Virus record (IMG/VR): IMGVR_UViG_3300043470_003072
Location: 1-33,405 of that record
Strand: one strand, 5' to 3'
Origin: a virus
Length of the DNA: 33,405 nt
Shown here: positions 1 to 6,662 of the stretch, piece by piece
How the letters are laid out: every line of letters begins with the position of its first letter
Position numbering within the stretch: the first letter of the stretch is position 1
Translations under genes and position numbers: made by a program
The notes under the pieces: generated by a model
What the model saw: only the letters and a program-made list of their open reading frames with translations
What the model was told of the DNA's origin: nothing
Databases searched by the model: none

Positions 1-144
1 TTTCAAAAATTGTATGGCACCAACGAAGAACCTTTGTACATGACCTGGAGAGTTGATGAAGGACAAAAAGCCACCGACAATGCCGGTACAATCGTTGCTA
101 TCAAAGGCGAAACGCGCAATAGGCCAGTGTTTTACACACCTTAA
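1..144 (+). CDS. 3' end of an unidentified gene
   Basis: An open frame runs in from the left edge and stops at TAA 142-144, leaving 47 residues that end in NRPVFYTP. The fragment is rich in alternating hydrophobic and polar residues, which suits a beta-rich C-terminus, but I recognise no family. It lies directly upstream of late promoter A and the prohead protease, so it closes the preceding transcription unit. It could be phage or, if this is the edge of a prophage, a host gene. Confidence 0.6.
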   Translation, partial: FQKLYGTNEEPLYMTWRVDEGQKATDNAGTIVAIKGETRNRPVFYTP

Positions 145-151
145 AAAGTAC

Positions 152-187
152 TGTCCTATTTTATGATTGGTGGTTAGGTAATATTTG
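152..187 (+). promoter_or_regulatory. TGTCCTA late promoter A
   Basis: TGTCCTA at 152-158 is followed by T-rich sequence and, 32 bases from its first base, by TTTG at 184-187 in the context AATATTTGTAC. Bacteroidetes promoters use a TAnnTTTG -7 box; here the first T is replaced by A. The same pair at the same spacing occurs before three other phage units. It would drive the protease/capsid operon, with a start near 194 and a leader of about 20 bases. Confidence 0.6.
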
Positions 188-213
188 TACTGTGAAATAA
201 TTTTTTCAGTGCA

Positions 214-1569
214 ATGAAAGCCAACACGCTTAGTCTTTTAAATTCTCCTTGGATGATTACCGATGCCGGTAAAAATTCTCTTTATCCTGAATTGCTTTCT
301 TTATTGAAAGGCAAAGAACCGGTTAAAGGCGAAAACAAAATCCCGGCAGTGTTCATGTCATTGGATGATGATACTGAAACTATTGACATTCCTGAAACTT
401 CTTCAAACTCACAGTACATTTCTGTACTATCTATAAAATCTCCTTTATTTAAGTATGATCAGTATTGTGGTCCGGTTGGAACCCGAACCATGACACGTGT
501 CTTAAAAGAATGGGAAGCCAATGACAGCATTGTTGGTGTTGTACTTGATATTGATTGTCCGGGTGGACAAGTATCGGGATTGGCTGAGTTTGCTAAATTC
601 ATTAATAATTACTCCAAACCTATTGTGGCCTATACTGATGGTATGGTGGCCTCGGCTGCGTTTTATATTGCTGCCGCTTGCAAAGGCGGATTTATAGCTA
701 ATGAGTTTTCGGATTTCATTGGTTCTATTGGTACGATGTTACACTATGTAGATTTTGATACCTATTTACAAAAAGAAGGTGTAACAGTTGAGGATATTTA
801 TGCCACCGGATCAATCAGAAAGAACGAAGAAGTTCGTGCTATGAAGAAAGATGGCAGTCAGAACTTGATTGTTACCAAAATACTTGATCCTTACCGTGAC
901 CAATTTGTAAGCGATATGAACGCCTACAGACCTGGAATGAACTCCGAAGTATTTGACGGTGCCGTTTACAAACCACAAGAAGCCATTGAGCTTGGATTGT
1001 TGGACCAAATAGGCACGTTACAAGATGCTTTTGATAAAGTGGTTTCACTTTCGCAAAGCACTACCCAACCCACAAATTCTAATACTAATATTAATACTAT
1101 GTCAACAACAAAAAAACTTCCAAGAGTGGAAGCTGTTTTGGGTTTAGAAGCTCCATTAGCCATCTCGGAAAATGGAACGTTTTTGAATGAAGAGCAGCTT
1201 GACACCGTAGAAGGTCATTTGGAATCATTGGAAACCCAAAATACCAACTTGACCACACAACTGACAGAAGCTAATACAGCGCATCAAAGTGCTATAGCTG
1301 AGACAGAAAGACAACTTACCGGAGCTACCGACAGCTTAACCGCTGCTGAAGCTTCTGTTGATGCTACGTTAGCCGCTGCAGGTTTACCTGTTGCCGGAAC
1401 GCTAACTGAAAAACTTACTGCTTTAAATACTTATGCTGCTGAACAAGGAGCAAAAGACGGAGCAGCTCACACGAAACCTGTAGTTGATGCTTCAGCAGAT
1501 ACTGGAAAATCTTTTGATTTTGTTGATGCCCAAGCTTCTCACAATCAAATTGCTAACTCTATAAAATAA
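214..1569 (+). CDS. Prohead protease (S49/SppA-like) with C-terminal scaffold
   Basis: 451 residues. Residues about 65-275 form a ClpP/SppA-type serine protease fold: LDIDCPGGQVSG at 111-122, the probable nucleophile Ser147 in GMVASAAFY, a GSIGTM segment at 170-175, and a Lys203 in GSIRKNEE matching the SppA catalytic lysine. Residues from about 296 to 451 are low-complexity, Ala/Thr/Glu-rich and probably helical, as expected of a scaffolding domain. In phages such as lambda this arrangement cleaves scaffold and portal during capsid maturation. It sits 5 bases upstream of the major capsid gene, the standard order. The family assignment is firm; the scaffold role is inferred from position and composition. 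Confidence 0.88.
   Translation: MKANTLSLLNSPWMITDAGKNSLYPELLSLLKGKEPVKGENKIPAVFMSLDDDTETIDIPETSSNSQYISVLSIKSPLFKYDQYCGPVGTRTMTRVLKEWEANDSIVGVVLDIDCPGGQVSGLAEFAKFINNYSKPIVAYTDGMVASAAFYIAAACKGGFIANEFSDFIGSIGTMLHYVDFDTYLQKEGVTVEDIYATGSIRKNEEVRAMKKDGSQNLIVTKILDPYRDQFVSDMNAYRPGMNSEVFDGAVYKPQEAIELGLLDQIGTLQDAFDKVVSLSQSTTQPTNSNTNINTMSTTKKLPRVEAVLGLEAPLAISENGTFLNEEQLDTVEGHLESLETQNTNLTTQLTEANTAHQSAIAETERQLTGATDSLTAAEASVDATLAAAGLPVAGTLTEKLTALNTYAAEQGAKDGAAHTKPVVDASADTGKSFDFVDAQASHNQIANSIK
1099..1569 (+). CDS. Candidate nested scaffold protein (internal start)
   Basis: Codon 296 of the protease gene is ATG in the context AATATTAATACTATGTCAAC, an A/T-rich, weakly structured stretch resembling real Bacteroidetes starts. 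It begins MSTTKK, much like the capsid gene's own MSTIS at 1575. Starting here gives a 156-residue protein holding only the scaffold-like domain. In lambda the scaffold Nu3 is made in exactly this way from inside the protease gene C. The start is inferred; nothing in the sequence proves it is used. Confidence 0.42.
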   Translation: MSTTKKLPRVEAVLGLEAPLAISENGTFLNEEQLDTVEGHLESLETQNTNLTTQLTEANTAHQSAIAETERQLTGATDSLTAAEASVDATLAAAGLPVAGTLTEKLTALNTYAAEQGAKDGAAHTKPVVDASADTGKSFDFVDAQASHNQIANSIK

Positions 1570-1574
1570 AGAAC

Positions 1575-2588
1575 ATGTCAACAATTAGCGTACAAGACGT
1601 TCAAAAAGAGCTTAATGAATATATTAAGTCGAACACTGATGTGGTAGCTGCCGGCGTTTATGCCGATGAAATTACCATTAATAAGTACTGTAAAACCCTT
1701 ACTGCTATCAAAGGTAAGTATCCGCAGTTTCACAGTATTTTAACTAGAGTTGTCCAAGGCTTTAAAGCCGAATGGCAAGAATTGGGCGAAGCTCAGTTTA
1801 AACAAAAAATGATGCAGAATTACCATCAAAAGGTAAACTATCCTGTTATTCCATCTGAAATTTTGAATTCATGGTTGGCAGAACTTTACACTGAAGGTAA
1901 AACTGCCGCTGATCATCCAATTTCAAAATACATCATGGATGACTTGATGTTGAAAGTGATTGATGATTTGGAAGATTTATCACAATTGGGTGAATACGAT
2001 GCCGACCATTTTGATGGTGAATTCGGAAACTCAATTGATGGTATTGCAAAACAAGTAGAGAATGCTTTGGCAAACACTACTCATCCGGCTTACAGAATTC
2101 CTTTGACTGCCATCACTCCTGAGAATATTCTTGATGAAATCAAGAAATTCGAAAAAGGTTTACCAAAGAAAACTCGTAGAAAATGCAAACAAATCTTCAT
2201 GAGTGACACTCAAATGTTGGAGTTTGCTGACCAATACGAGCAAACATATGGCACGAAAGTGACATACAAAGATGATGATACCATCAAAACTCCATTGACA
2301 AAAATGGAAATTGTTGGATTGCCTTTCATCCCGGACAGTTTGATTTTTACAACCGTTCCAGGAAACATGGTTCGTTTAATTGACATTTTCGACAAACCGG
2401 CTGTAACCGATATTCAGGTATTGGATTACAAATTGAAAGTGTTCATGGAATTCTGGTTGGGTTACGATTTCTTAATTAACCAATTGCTTTATGTAGCTGT
2501 TTATGACGGTGGAGCAAAAGGATTGAGAAATTCAGCTCAAATGAAATTGTACTACGGTGCAGAAGACCATTCAATTGATTCTGAGTAA
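1575..2588 (+). CDS. Major capsid protein
   Basis: 337 residues, within the usual size for HK97-fold capsid proteins, directly after the protease-scaffold gene and followed by a strong terminator, as expected for a highly expressed structural gene. No signal peptide or membrane segment. Features consistent with the fold are a helical N-terminal half, then beta-rich stretches such as MEIVGLPFIPDSLIFTTVPG (about 238-257) and a long C-terminal hydrophobic run LDYKLKVFMEFWLGYDFLIN. I do not recognise a diagnostic motif, so the call rests mainly on position, length and the neighbouring protease. Confidence 0.75.
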   Translation: MSTISVQDVQKELNEYIKSNTDVVAAGVYADEITINKYCKTLTAIKGKYPQFHSILTRVVQGFKAEWQELGEAQFKQKMMQNYHQKVNYPVIPSEILNSWLAELYTEGKTAADHPISKYIMDDLMLKVIDDLEDLSQLGEYDADHFDGEFGNSIDGIAKQVENALANTTHPAYRIPLTAITPENILDEIKKFEKGLPKKTRRKCKQIFMSDTQMLEFADQYEQTYGTKVTYKDDDTIKTPLTKMEIVGLPFIPDSLIFTTVPGNMVRLIDIFDKPAVTDIQVLDYKLKVFMEFWLGYDFLINQLLYVAVYDGGAKGLRNSAQMKLYYGAEDHSIDSE

Positions 2589-2595
2589 ATAAAAT

Positions 2596-2622
2596 ACTTC
2601 CTGCTTAGGCAGGAAGTTTTCA
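2596..2622 (+). terminator. Rho-independent terminator after capsid gene
   Basis: Perfect 9-bp stem ACTTCCTGC (2596-2604) and GCAGGAAGT (2609-2617) with a TTAG loop, followed by a short T-run. It lies 8 bases after the capsid stop codon. With no obvious new promoter before 2645, read-through probably feeds the next gene at a reduced level, setting capsid far above the tail protein. Confidence 0.8.
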
Positions 2623-2644
2623 TTAATTTTTAAAAACATAGATC

Positions 2645-3211
2645 ATGCAATTAGAAAATATAGGCTCAGAGGTTTGTGAACCAATCGGTGGAACCGGTGT
2701 TACCCTTTATTGGGGTTTGCTTGGTGATTTTGAAACACTTCAAGAAGTGAAGTCTATTTGTGGCGAATCAGAAGGTGCAGCGGCTAACTTTACCGAGTTG
2801 GCAGAAATCACCACAAGCCACGTATTGAAAGCCGGGAAGAAATTACGCAAAGTAGTCTTCACGACTGAAACCGGTTCGATTGTGACTACACAAATCGGAG
2901 AAAAAGGCAGACGCTTGTTTGAAAACAGTTTTGTGATTGAGGTTCCGGGTTCTGAAGCCAACTTGCTTGGTTTCTCTCGTTACATCAAAAATCAAAAATT
3001 GATTGTTTTCATTGAAGAAGCAGGTTCAGGAAGAGTAAGACAATTGGGGAACAAAAGAGTTCCGGCTTGGGTTGACACTCAAGAAGGTGGATTGGAAGCT
3101 GCAATTGAAGGCAAAAACGCCATAACTTACACTTTTAAGGACAAAGCGATGGGCCACGCACCAATTTACTCAGGTAACTTGGATAGCTTAGTGGCAACCG
3201 ATTCAGAATAA
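2645..3211 (+). CDS. Probable major tail tube protein
   Basis: 188 residues, start ATG after an A/T-rich leader (TAAAAACATAGATC). The protein is predominantly beta-like, with no membrane segment. It has strand-rich segments KLRKVVFTTETGSIVTTQIG (about 66-85) and a C-terminal NAITYTFKDKAMGHAPIYSG (about 158-177), resembling the sheet pattern of siphophage tube proteins. Its placement after the capsid gene and before a terminator suits an abundant virion protein. A head decoration or completion protein is the main alternative; I see no diagnostic motif. Confidence 0.45.
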   Translation: MQLENIGSEVCEPIGGTGVTLYWGLLGDFETLQEVKSICGESEGAAANFTELAEITTSHVLKAGKKLRKVVFTTETGSIVTTQIGEKGRRLFENSFVIEVPGSEANLLGFSRYIKNQKLIVFIEEAGSGRVRQLGNKRVPAWVDTQEGGLEAAIEGKNAITYTFKDKAMGHAPIYSGNLDSLVATDSE

Positions 3212-3238
3212 TATTTTGGTAGGTTATAGATTAGGTTG

Positions 3239-3270
3239 AAAAACCGTTGCAGTGATGTAACGGTTTTTTT
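3239..3270 (+). terminator. Rho-independent terminator
   Basis: Stem AAAAACCGTT (3239-3248) and AACGGTTTTT (3259-3268) with a 10-base loop and a continuing T-run. It ends the capsid/tube unit and forms the left boundary of the 3271-3776 insert. Confidence 0.8.
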
Positions 3271-3271
3271 A

Positions 3272-3279
3272 TATCTTTG
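3272..3279 (+). promoter_or_regulatory. Host-type promoter (-7 box TATCTTTG)
   Basis: TATCTTTG matches TAnnTTTG exactly and lies immediately after the terminator. A TTG at 3247-3249, 22 bases upstream of the box, could act as the -33 element, within the terminator stem. No TGTCCTA is present. Transcription would start near 3286 and produce the structured leader before the gene at 3426. Confidence 0.5.
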
Positions 3280-3293
3280 AGTGTCGAAAAATT

Positions 3294-3428
3294 GAAAGTA
3301 TCATGAAAACACTTCCCATTACATTACAGCAGGAGTTCGTAAACCGCAAGGAACGACGGTTGACTATCTTTTGATACTTTCACCGGACAACTCCTGCTAC
3401 AATATAACTGTCAAAAGAAAGTATCATG
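3294..3428 (+). promoter_or_regulatory. Structured leader / candidate pseudoknot switch
   Basis: Ordered elements: S1a GAAAGTATCA (3294-3303), S2a AGCAGGAGTT (3328-3337), a small hairpin AACCG (3342-3346)/CGGTT (3357-3361), S1b TGATACTTTC (3372-3381), S2b AACTCCTGCT (3389-3398), S1c GAAAGTATCA (3417-3426). S1a with S1b and S2a with S2b are perfect 10-bp pairs that cross, giving an H-type pseudoknot. S1b can instead pair with S1c, which runs into the ATG at 3426 and would mask it. S1a and S1c are both followed by TG, so GAAAGTATCATG (12 bases) is repeated. This is a visible arrangement; its function is inferred. Confidence 0.55.
3303..3374 (+). CDS. Short upstream reading frame (23 aa)
   Basis: ATG at 3303 lies in the same GAAAGTATCATG context as the start of the downstream gene and opens a 23-codon frame (MKTLPITLQQEFVNRKERRL... 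then TIF) ending at TGA 3372-3374. The frame contains S2a and the small hairpin, and its stop codon is the first three bases of S1b. A ribosome finishing here would cover S1b and affect which pairing forms. It is in the same register as the downstream gene. No repeated codon suggests an amino-acid attenuator. It may be a leader peptide or merely a duplicated start context. Confidence 0.35.
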   Translation: MKTLPITLQQEFVNRKERRLTIF

Positions 3429-3728
3429 TATGATTATCAAGAACAAGTAAAAGCGTTCCTGCAGGAACATTTTACACCGGCTAGTGCCGAGACCGCCAAT
3501 GTAAAGATGACCACCGGTTCAATCCTGGAGTTTCTTTTTAAGACTTTCCCAAAGGATTGCATTTCTGATTATGAGTTGAATGATATCCTGAATCAATTAA
3601 AGTTTGAACGTGGTACTTTTATGGAAGTTGATTACAATGATAAAGAGCAATTGGTTAGCGGTTGGTTCTTATTTAATGAAACTATGGCACAGGCTTTATT
3701 GAAGACTAAACAAGTAGAAAGCGAATAA
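3426..3728 (+). CDS. Unidentified 100-aa protein behind the structured leader
   Basis: A soluble, acidic 100-residue protein with no signal peptide or membrane segment. Residues about 27-70 (MTTGSILEFLFKTFPKDCIS followed by a helix and a strand) could be a winged-helix-like fold, which would fit a regulator or assembly chaperone, but I recognise no family. It is the only gene between a terminator/promoter pair on the left and a terminator/late-promoter cassette on the right, so it has its own transcription unit. Its start codon is the 3' end of the switchable GAAAGTATCATG element, suggesting translational control. Confidence 0.65.
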   Translation: MYDYQEQVKAFLQEHFTPASAETANVKMTTGSILEFLFKTFPKDCISDYELNDILNQLKFERGTFMEVDYNDKEQLVSGWFLFNETMAQALLKTKQVESE

Positions 3729-3750
3729 TCAACCTATAGGTTTATTTTTT

Positions 3751-3774
3751 AGCCACCCAATCGGGTGGTTTTTT
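3751..3774 (+). terminator. Rho-independent terminator (CCACCC-AATC-GGGTGG)
   Basis: Stem CCACCC (3753-3758) and GGGTGG (3763-3768), loop AATC, then TTTTTT. Late promoter B begins 8 bases after the stem. An almost identical terminator with the same 8-base gap precedes promoter E at 21328. Confidence 0.85.
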
Positions 3775-3776
3775 AT

Positions 3777-3815
3777 TGTCCTACTTTTTAATTTTTACAC
3801 TTTCCATATTTGTAC
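3777..3815 (+). promoter_or_regulatory. TGTCCTA late promoter B
   Basis: TGTCCTA at 3777-3783, T-rich spacer, and TTTG at 3809-3812 in CATATTTGTAC, exactly 32 bases from the first base of TGTCCTA, as in promoter A. The extended TATTTGTAC is also shared with promoter A. The start would be near 3819, so the first gene must begin at ATG 3831, not upstream. It drives the glycosyltransferase island and probably the packaging genes. Confidence 0.62.
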
Positions 3816-3830
3816 TATCAATTTGCATTT

Positions 3831-4538
3831 ATGGATATCCTGTATATACTTGGAAAAGGTTCGCCGTTTAACAATGAAGAGTTACGTTACTCTTTACGCT
3901 CTTTAGCACGTTATGGTAGTAATATTGGGAAAGTTGTATTGATAGGTTCAAGACCTGATTTTCTTGATTATTCAAAAATAGAACATCATTCTTTTATAGA
4001 AACCGGTGTTAAGGAATATCGAATTGCTTCAAAAATTATGCACGCTTGTGCTATTGGAGCTGTTAAAGGGGATTTTCTTTTTTGCAATGATGATTTCTTT
4101 TTTACACGACCATTTGACTGCAACAATTTTCCTAATTACTACCAAGGCTGTTTGCATCATGGTGATTCAATTGCTACTGCTTATCAAGATCATTTGCGAT
4201 TGACTCGAGATTACTTATTGAGTCAAGGCACAACAGCCAATCATTTTGACATGCACTGCCCTATTATTTACAACAGTGAAAAGTTTTTGGCTTTGGCTCC
4301 GGCTTGGGAATATTCAAAAAACAGTATTGGGATGGTTGTTAAGTCTGTTTATGCTAATATGTACCGTGTTCCAGGAAAGATTTATCGTGATGTAAAGTTA
4401 AAAGAATTGATATCTGAAACCGATTACCAACGAATTAAATCAGTTGAGTGCTTCAGTATTTATGATCAGGCATGGAGCCGAGGTGTTAAAAGCTATTTAG
4501 AACAAAACTTTACCGAAAAATCACCGTGGGAACTATGA
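3831..4538 (+). CDS. Stealth-like sugar (phospho)transferase
   Basis: 235 residues from ATG 3831. The N-terminal half matches the pattern of the Stealth family: NNEELRYSLRSLARYG (14-29), a hydrophobic strand KVVLIGSRPDFLD (34-46), and CNDDFFF (85-91) where Stealth proteins have the acidic NDD motif. Family members transfer sugar or sugar-1-phosphate units in capsule and surface glycan synthesis. The protein is soluble and shorter than many cellular members. It overlaps the next gene by ATGA, so the island is translationally coupled. A GT-A-type glycosyltransferase with the same acidic motif is the alternative. Its role could be host surface modification or virion glycosylation. Confidence 0.65.
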   Translation: MDILYILGKGSPFNNEELRYSLRSLARYGSNIGKVVLIGSRPDFLDYSKIEHHSFIETGVKEYRIASKIMHACAIGAVKGDFLFCNDDFFFTRPFDCNNFPNYYQGCLHHGDSIATAYQDHLRLTRDYLLSQGTTANHFDMHCPIIYNSEKFLALAPAWEYSKNSIGMVVKSVYANMYRVPGKIYRDVKLKELISETDYQRIKSVECFSIYDQAWSRGVKSYLEQNFTEKSPWEL

Positions 4539-5125
4539 AGCCATTAATCAACATATTAATCCGCCACACTGCCGGAAGAGAAGAAAGTTATTATAAAGCC
4601 CTGGATAGTATTGCCAAGCAGACTTATAAAAACGTTCGTGTGGTGGTGGGTTATGACTTTAGCAGTTCGCACTTTGCTATTCCGGGTGATGTGTTTGATG
4701 TTTTTTTGAAAGCCGATAAATCACTTGGACCATTTTTTTACAACGATTATTGCAATGCCTTAAAAAAGCACGTGAGTGAAGGGTGGTTTTTCTTTTTGGA
4801 TGATGATGATTATTTGGCCAATGAAACGGTTTTGGAAGAATTATCGAAACATTTTGATGATGATTATCATGCAATTGTGTGCCAAATGAGCCGAGCCAAT
4901 GGCAAAGTAAAACCCAACGATGATTTGATTAAATCAGGAAGCATTGAAAGCGGAAGGATAGGATTACCGTGTTTGATTTTAAGAAGCAGCTTAAGAGGTT
5001 GGGGAGATATCGAACCAGTTGAAAATGGGGATTATTTATGGATTAAGCATATTACCGAAATAGTACCAACAAAATTTATTAAACACGTGGTGGTTCATTC
5101 GCCACAAAGAAACTTTGGAAGATGA
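4535..5125 (+). CDS. Family 2 glycosyltransferase
   Basis: 196 residues from ATG 4535, the start that overlaps the previous stop as ATGA; a GTG nine bases upstream is less likely. It has the GT-A opening PLINILIRHTAGREESYYKA (3-22), then IAKQTYKNVRVVVGYD (26-41), and the metal/nucleotide-sugar binding acidic cluster LDDDDY at 88-93. No membrane segment. Compact length suggests a catalytic GT-A domain with little else. It overlaps the following transferase by four bases. The family is clear; the donor and acceptor are not. Confidence 0.78.
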   Translation: MKPLINILIRHTAGREESYYKALDSIAKQTYKNVRVVVGYDFSSSHFAIPGDVFDVFLKADKSLGPFFYNDYCNALKKHVSEGWFFFLDDDDYLANETVLEELSKHFDDDYHAIVCQMSRANGKVKPNDDLIKSGSIESGRIGLPCLILRSSLRGWGDIEPVENGDYLWIKHITEIVPTKFIKHVVVHSPQRNFGR

Positions 5126-5715
5126 GACTATCAATCCTGGTGTGTAGCACCCAAAACCGTTACAACAACTTTTTGTTGAAAATATTGGATCAACTGTTTT
5201 CCCAGTGCGCTGCTTTGCCACTGCATTTGCATTGCGAGGTGGAAGTGATTACGGTCATTGATAACAAATGCCGAATGCTTGGCACCAAACGCAACGATTT
5301 GCTAAACATGGCACAAGGTGATTATGTGGTTTTTGTGGATGATGATGACCGTGTGAGTGATGATTATGTTCAGGAGTTATTGGATGCCGTGACTGTTGGT
5401 GCTGATGTCATTACGTTTGAAGTAGAAGTTTCTTTGAACGGAAACGAACCAAAGCCGTGTTATTATGACATGCGCTATAAATCAGATTATAATTTGCCGG
5501 ATAGTTACCACCGATTGCCGAACCACATCATGGCTGTGAAGCGCGAATTGGCATTGGCCACCAAATACCAAGACATTTTGAAAGGTGAAGATGCGGACTA
5601 TAGTAAGCGATTGGCACCATTATTAAGAACTCAACACATCATTGAAAAAGTATTGTATTACTACGATTATAGCGATGTGACCACCGAAACGCAACAGAAA
5701 CTTAAAAGAAGATAA
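5122..5715 (+). CDS. Family 2 glycosyltransferase
   Basis: 197 residues, start overlapping the previous stop as ATGA. GT-A signatures: MRLSILVCSTQNRYNNF at the N-terminus, KRNDLLNMAQGDYVVFVDDD (56-75) ending in the acidic DDDD at 73-76, and a later GEDADYS motif where an acidic residue commonly serves as catalytic base. Soluble and single-domain. It differs enough from the preceding transferase to suggest a different donor or linkage rather than recent duplication, though both share the DDDD form of the acidic motif. Confidence 0.8.
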   Translation: MRLSILVCSTQNRYNNFLLKILDQLFSQCAALPLHLHCEVEVITVIDNKCRMLGTKRNDLLNMAQGDYVVFVDDDDRVSDDYVQELLDAVTVGADVITFEVEVSLNGNEPKPCYYDMRYKSDYNLPDSYHRLPNHIMAVKRELALATKYQDILKGEDADYSKRLAPLLRTQHIIEKVLYYYDYSDVTTETQQKLKRR

Positions 5716-5716
5716 A

Positions 5717-6010
5717 ATGAAAAGTATAAAAATTTCAATTCGAATCGTGCTGCTTTTTGCAGCAATAATGGTTTTCTCTTTTATTGGGGAATATCTACAT
5801 GATTTTTTTGGTGATTGGAAATGTCAAGGAAGTATTGAAAGAGTAACAGACAGTTATTCTTACAAAGGATGCAATTATGGTGATTTTGGTTTTCATGATC
5901 CTAGTTGGCATTGGGGATATCGACATTGGATTTTCTTTTTAATGGGATTCTGTCTTTCAATAGTTCAGGCAGTTGGAATTATTAATTTAATTAATAAAAA
6001 AGATGCTTGA
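5717..6010 (+). CDS. Small membrane protein with two predicted membrane segments
   Basis: 97 residues with hydrophobic segments at about 7-27 (ISIRIVLLFAAIMVFSFIGE) and about 72-91 (FFLMGFCLSIVQAVGIINLI). The intervening loop has two cysteines (WKCQG and KGCNYG) that could form a disulfide, and an aromatic/His-rich stretch HDPSWHWGYRHW. It starts 1 base after the upstream stop and overlaps the next glycosyltransferase by 8 bases, so it belongs to the island. It may anchor or export a glycan intermediate, or be a superinfection-exclusion protein. I recognise no family. Confidence 0.6.
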   Translation: MKSIKISIRIVLLFAAIMVFSFIGEYLHDFFGDWKCQGSIERVTDSYSYKGCNYGDFGFHDPSWHWGYRHWIFFLMGFCLSIVQAVGIINLINKKDA

Positions 6011-6662
6011 TGTAGTTATTTTATCGAATGCCAAAACCTTAGAGTTGAGCAGAATTACAGCCAATTGTATTGACAGTTTGTTGGCTTCTAATAGTGCAAA
6101 AAATATTTTTGTTGTAGAGCAAAACCAAGGTATTGACTGGAGCGAAGGACATGATAATATCCGGAATATTTATTTGGATATGCCTTTCAATTACAATCAG
6201 TTTGCCAATATTGCGGTTAAGCATTGCCGAAGTGAATGGATTTGCATTGCCAACAACGATTTGATTTTTCATGAAGATTGGTTCCGCGAAGTCTATAAAG
6301 CCAATTATCCTATTTGTTCTCCACGATGCCCGGATGATAAACGCCAACAAAACATTACCAAAAACGAAATTGGGGAACAAGTTGGCCGTCATTTATCGGG
6401 TTGGTGCTTTGTTATTAAGCGTTCGCTTTGGGAAGAAATTCGAGGTTTTGATGAAGACTTCTCTTTTTGGTGTGCAGATAACAGTTTGATGGAACAACTA
6501 TTGGCGATTGGTATTAAGCCAATGGTTTTAAAGAATTCGATTGTAAAACATTTGGGCAGTAAAACATTGGTAACGATGGAAAACCGCGAAGAACTCACTC
6601 GCGACCAGGTGAAGAAATTCAATAAAAAATACAATAAAAACTTATTCGGATGGGGAACTTAG
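6003..6662 (+). CDS. Family 2 glycosyltransferase
   Basis: 219 residues. N-terminal strand MLDVVILSNAKTLELSRIT, then FNYNQFANIAVKHCRSEWIC (62-81) and the acidic motif IANNDLIFHEDW (82-93). Downstream, LSGWCFVIKRSLWEEIRGFD is the typical acceptor-side region of family 2 enzymes where a conserved G-F-D follows the sugar-binding helix. Soluble, GT-A fold predicted. It overlaps the membrane protein upstream by 8 bases and the coiled-coil protein downstream by 13. NND rather than DXD is common in this branch. Donor and acceptor unknown. Confidence 0.82.
   Translation: MLDVVILSNAKTLELSRITANCIDSLLASNSAKNIFVVEQNQGIDWSEGHDNIRNIYLDMPFNYNQFANIAVKHCRSEWICIANNDLIFHEDWFREVYKANYPICSPRCPDDKRQQNITKNEIGEQVGRHLSGWCFVIKRSLWEEIRGFDEDFSFWCADNSLMEQLLAIGIKPMVLKNSIVKHLGSKTLVTMENREELTRDQVKKFNKKYNKNLFGWGT

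Noticed and set aside
2645-3211. Assignment as head decoration protein
   Set aside because: Possible, but strand pattern and length suit a tube protein slightly better; left at low confidence instead of naming it otherwise.
3294-3428. Small mobile element with 12-base target duplication
   Set aside because: Direct GAAAGTATCATG copies flank the segment, but no terminal inverted repeats or transposase relation is seen and the internal pairings suit an RNA better. Not excluded outright.
3810-3830. TTG start giving a 7-residue longer Stealth-like protein
   Set aside because: It lies within the -7 box of late promoter B, upstream of the expected transcription start; ATG 3831 is the natural start.
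4526-4534. GTG start for the second transferase
   Set aside because: ATG 4535 overlaps the preceding stop as ATGA, the pattern used throughout this operon.
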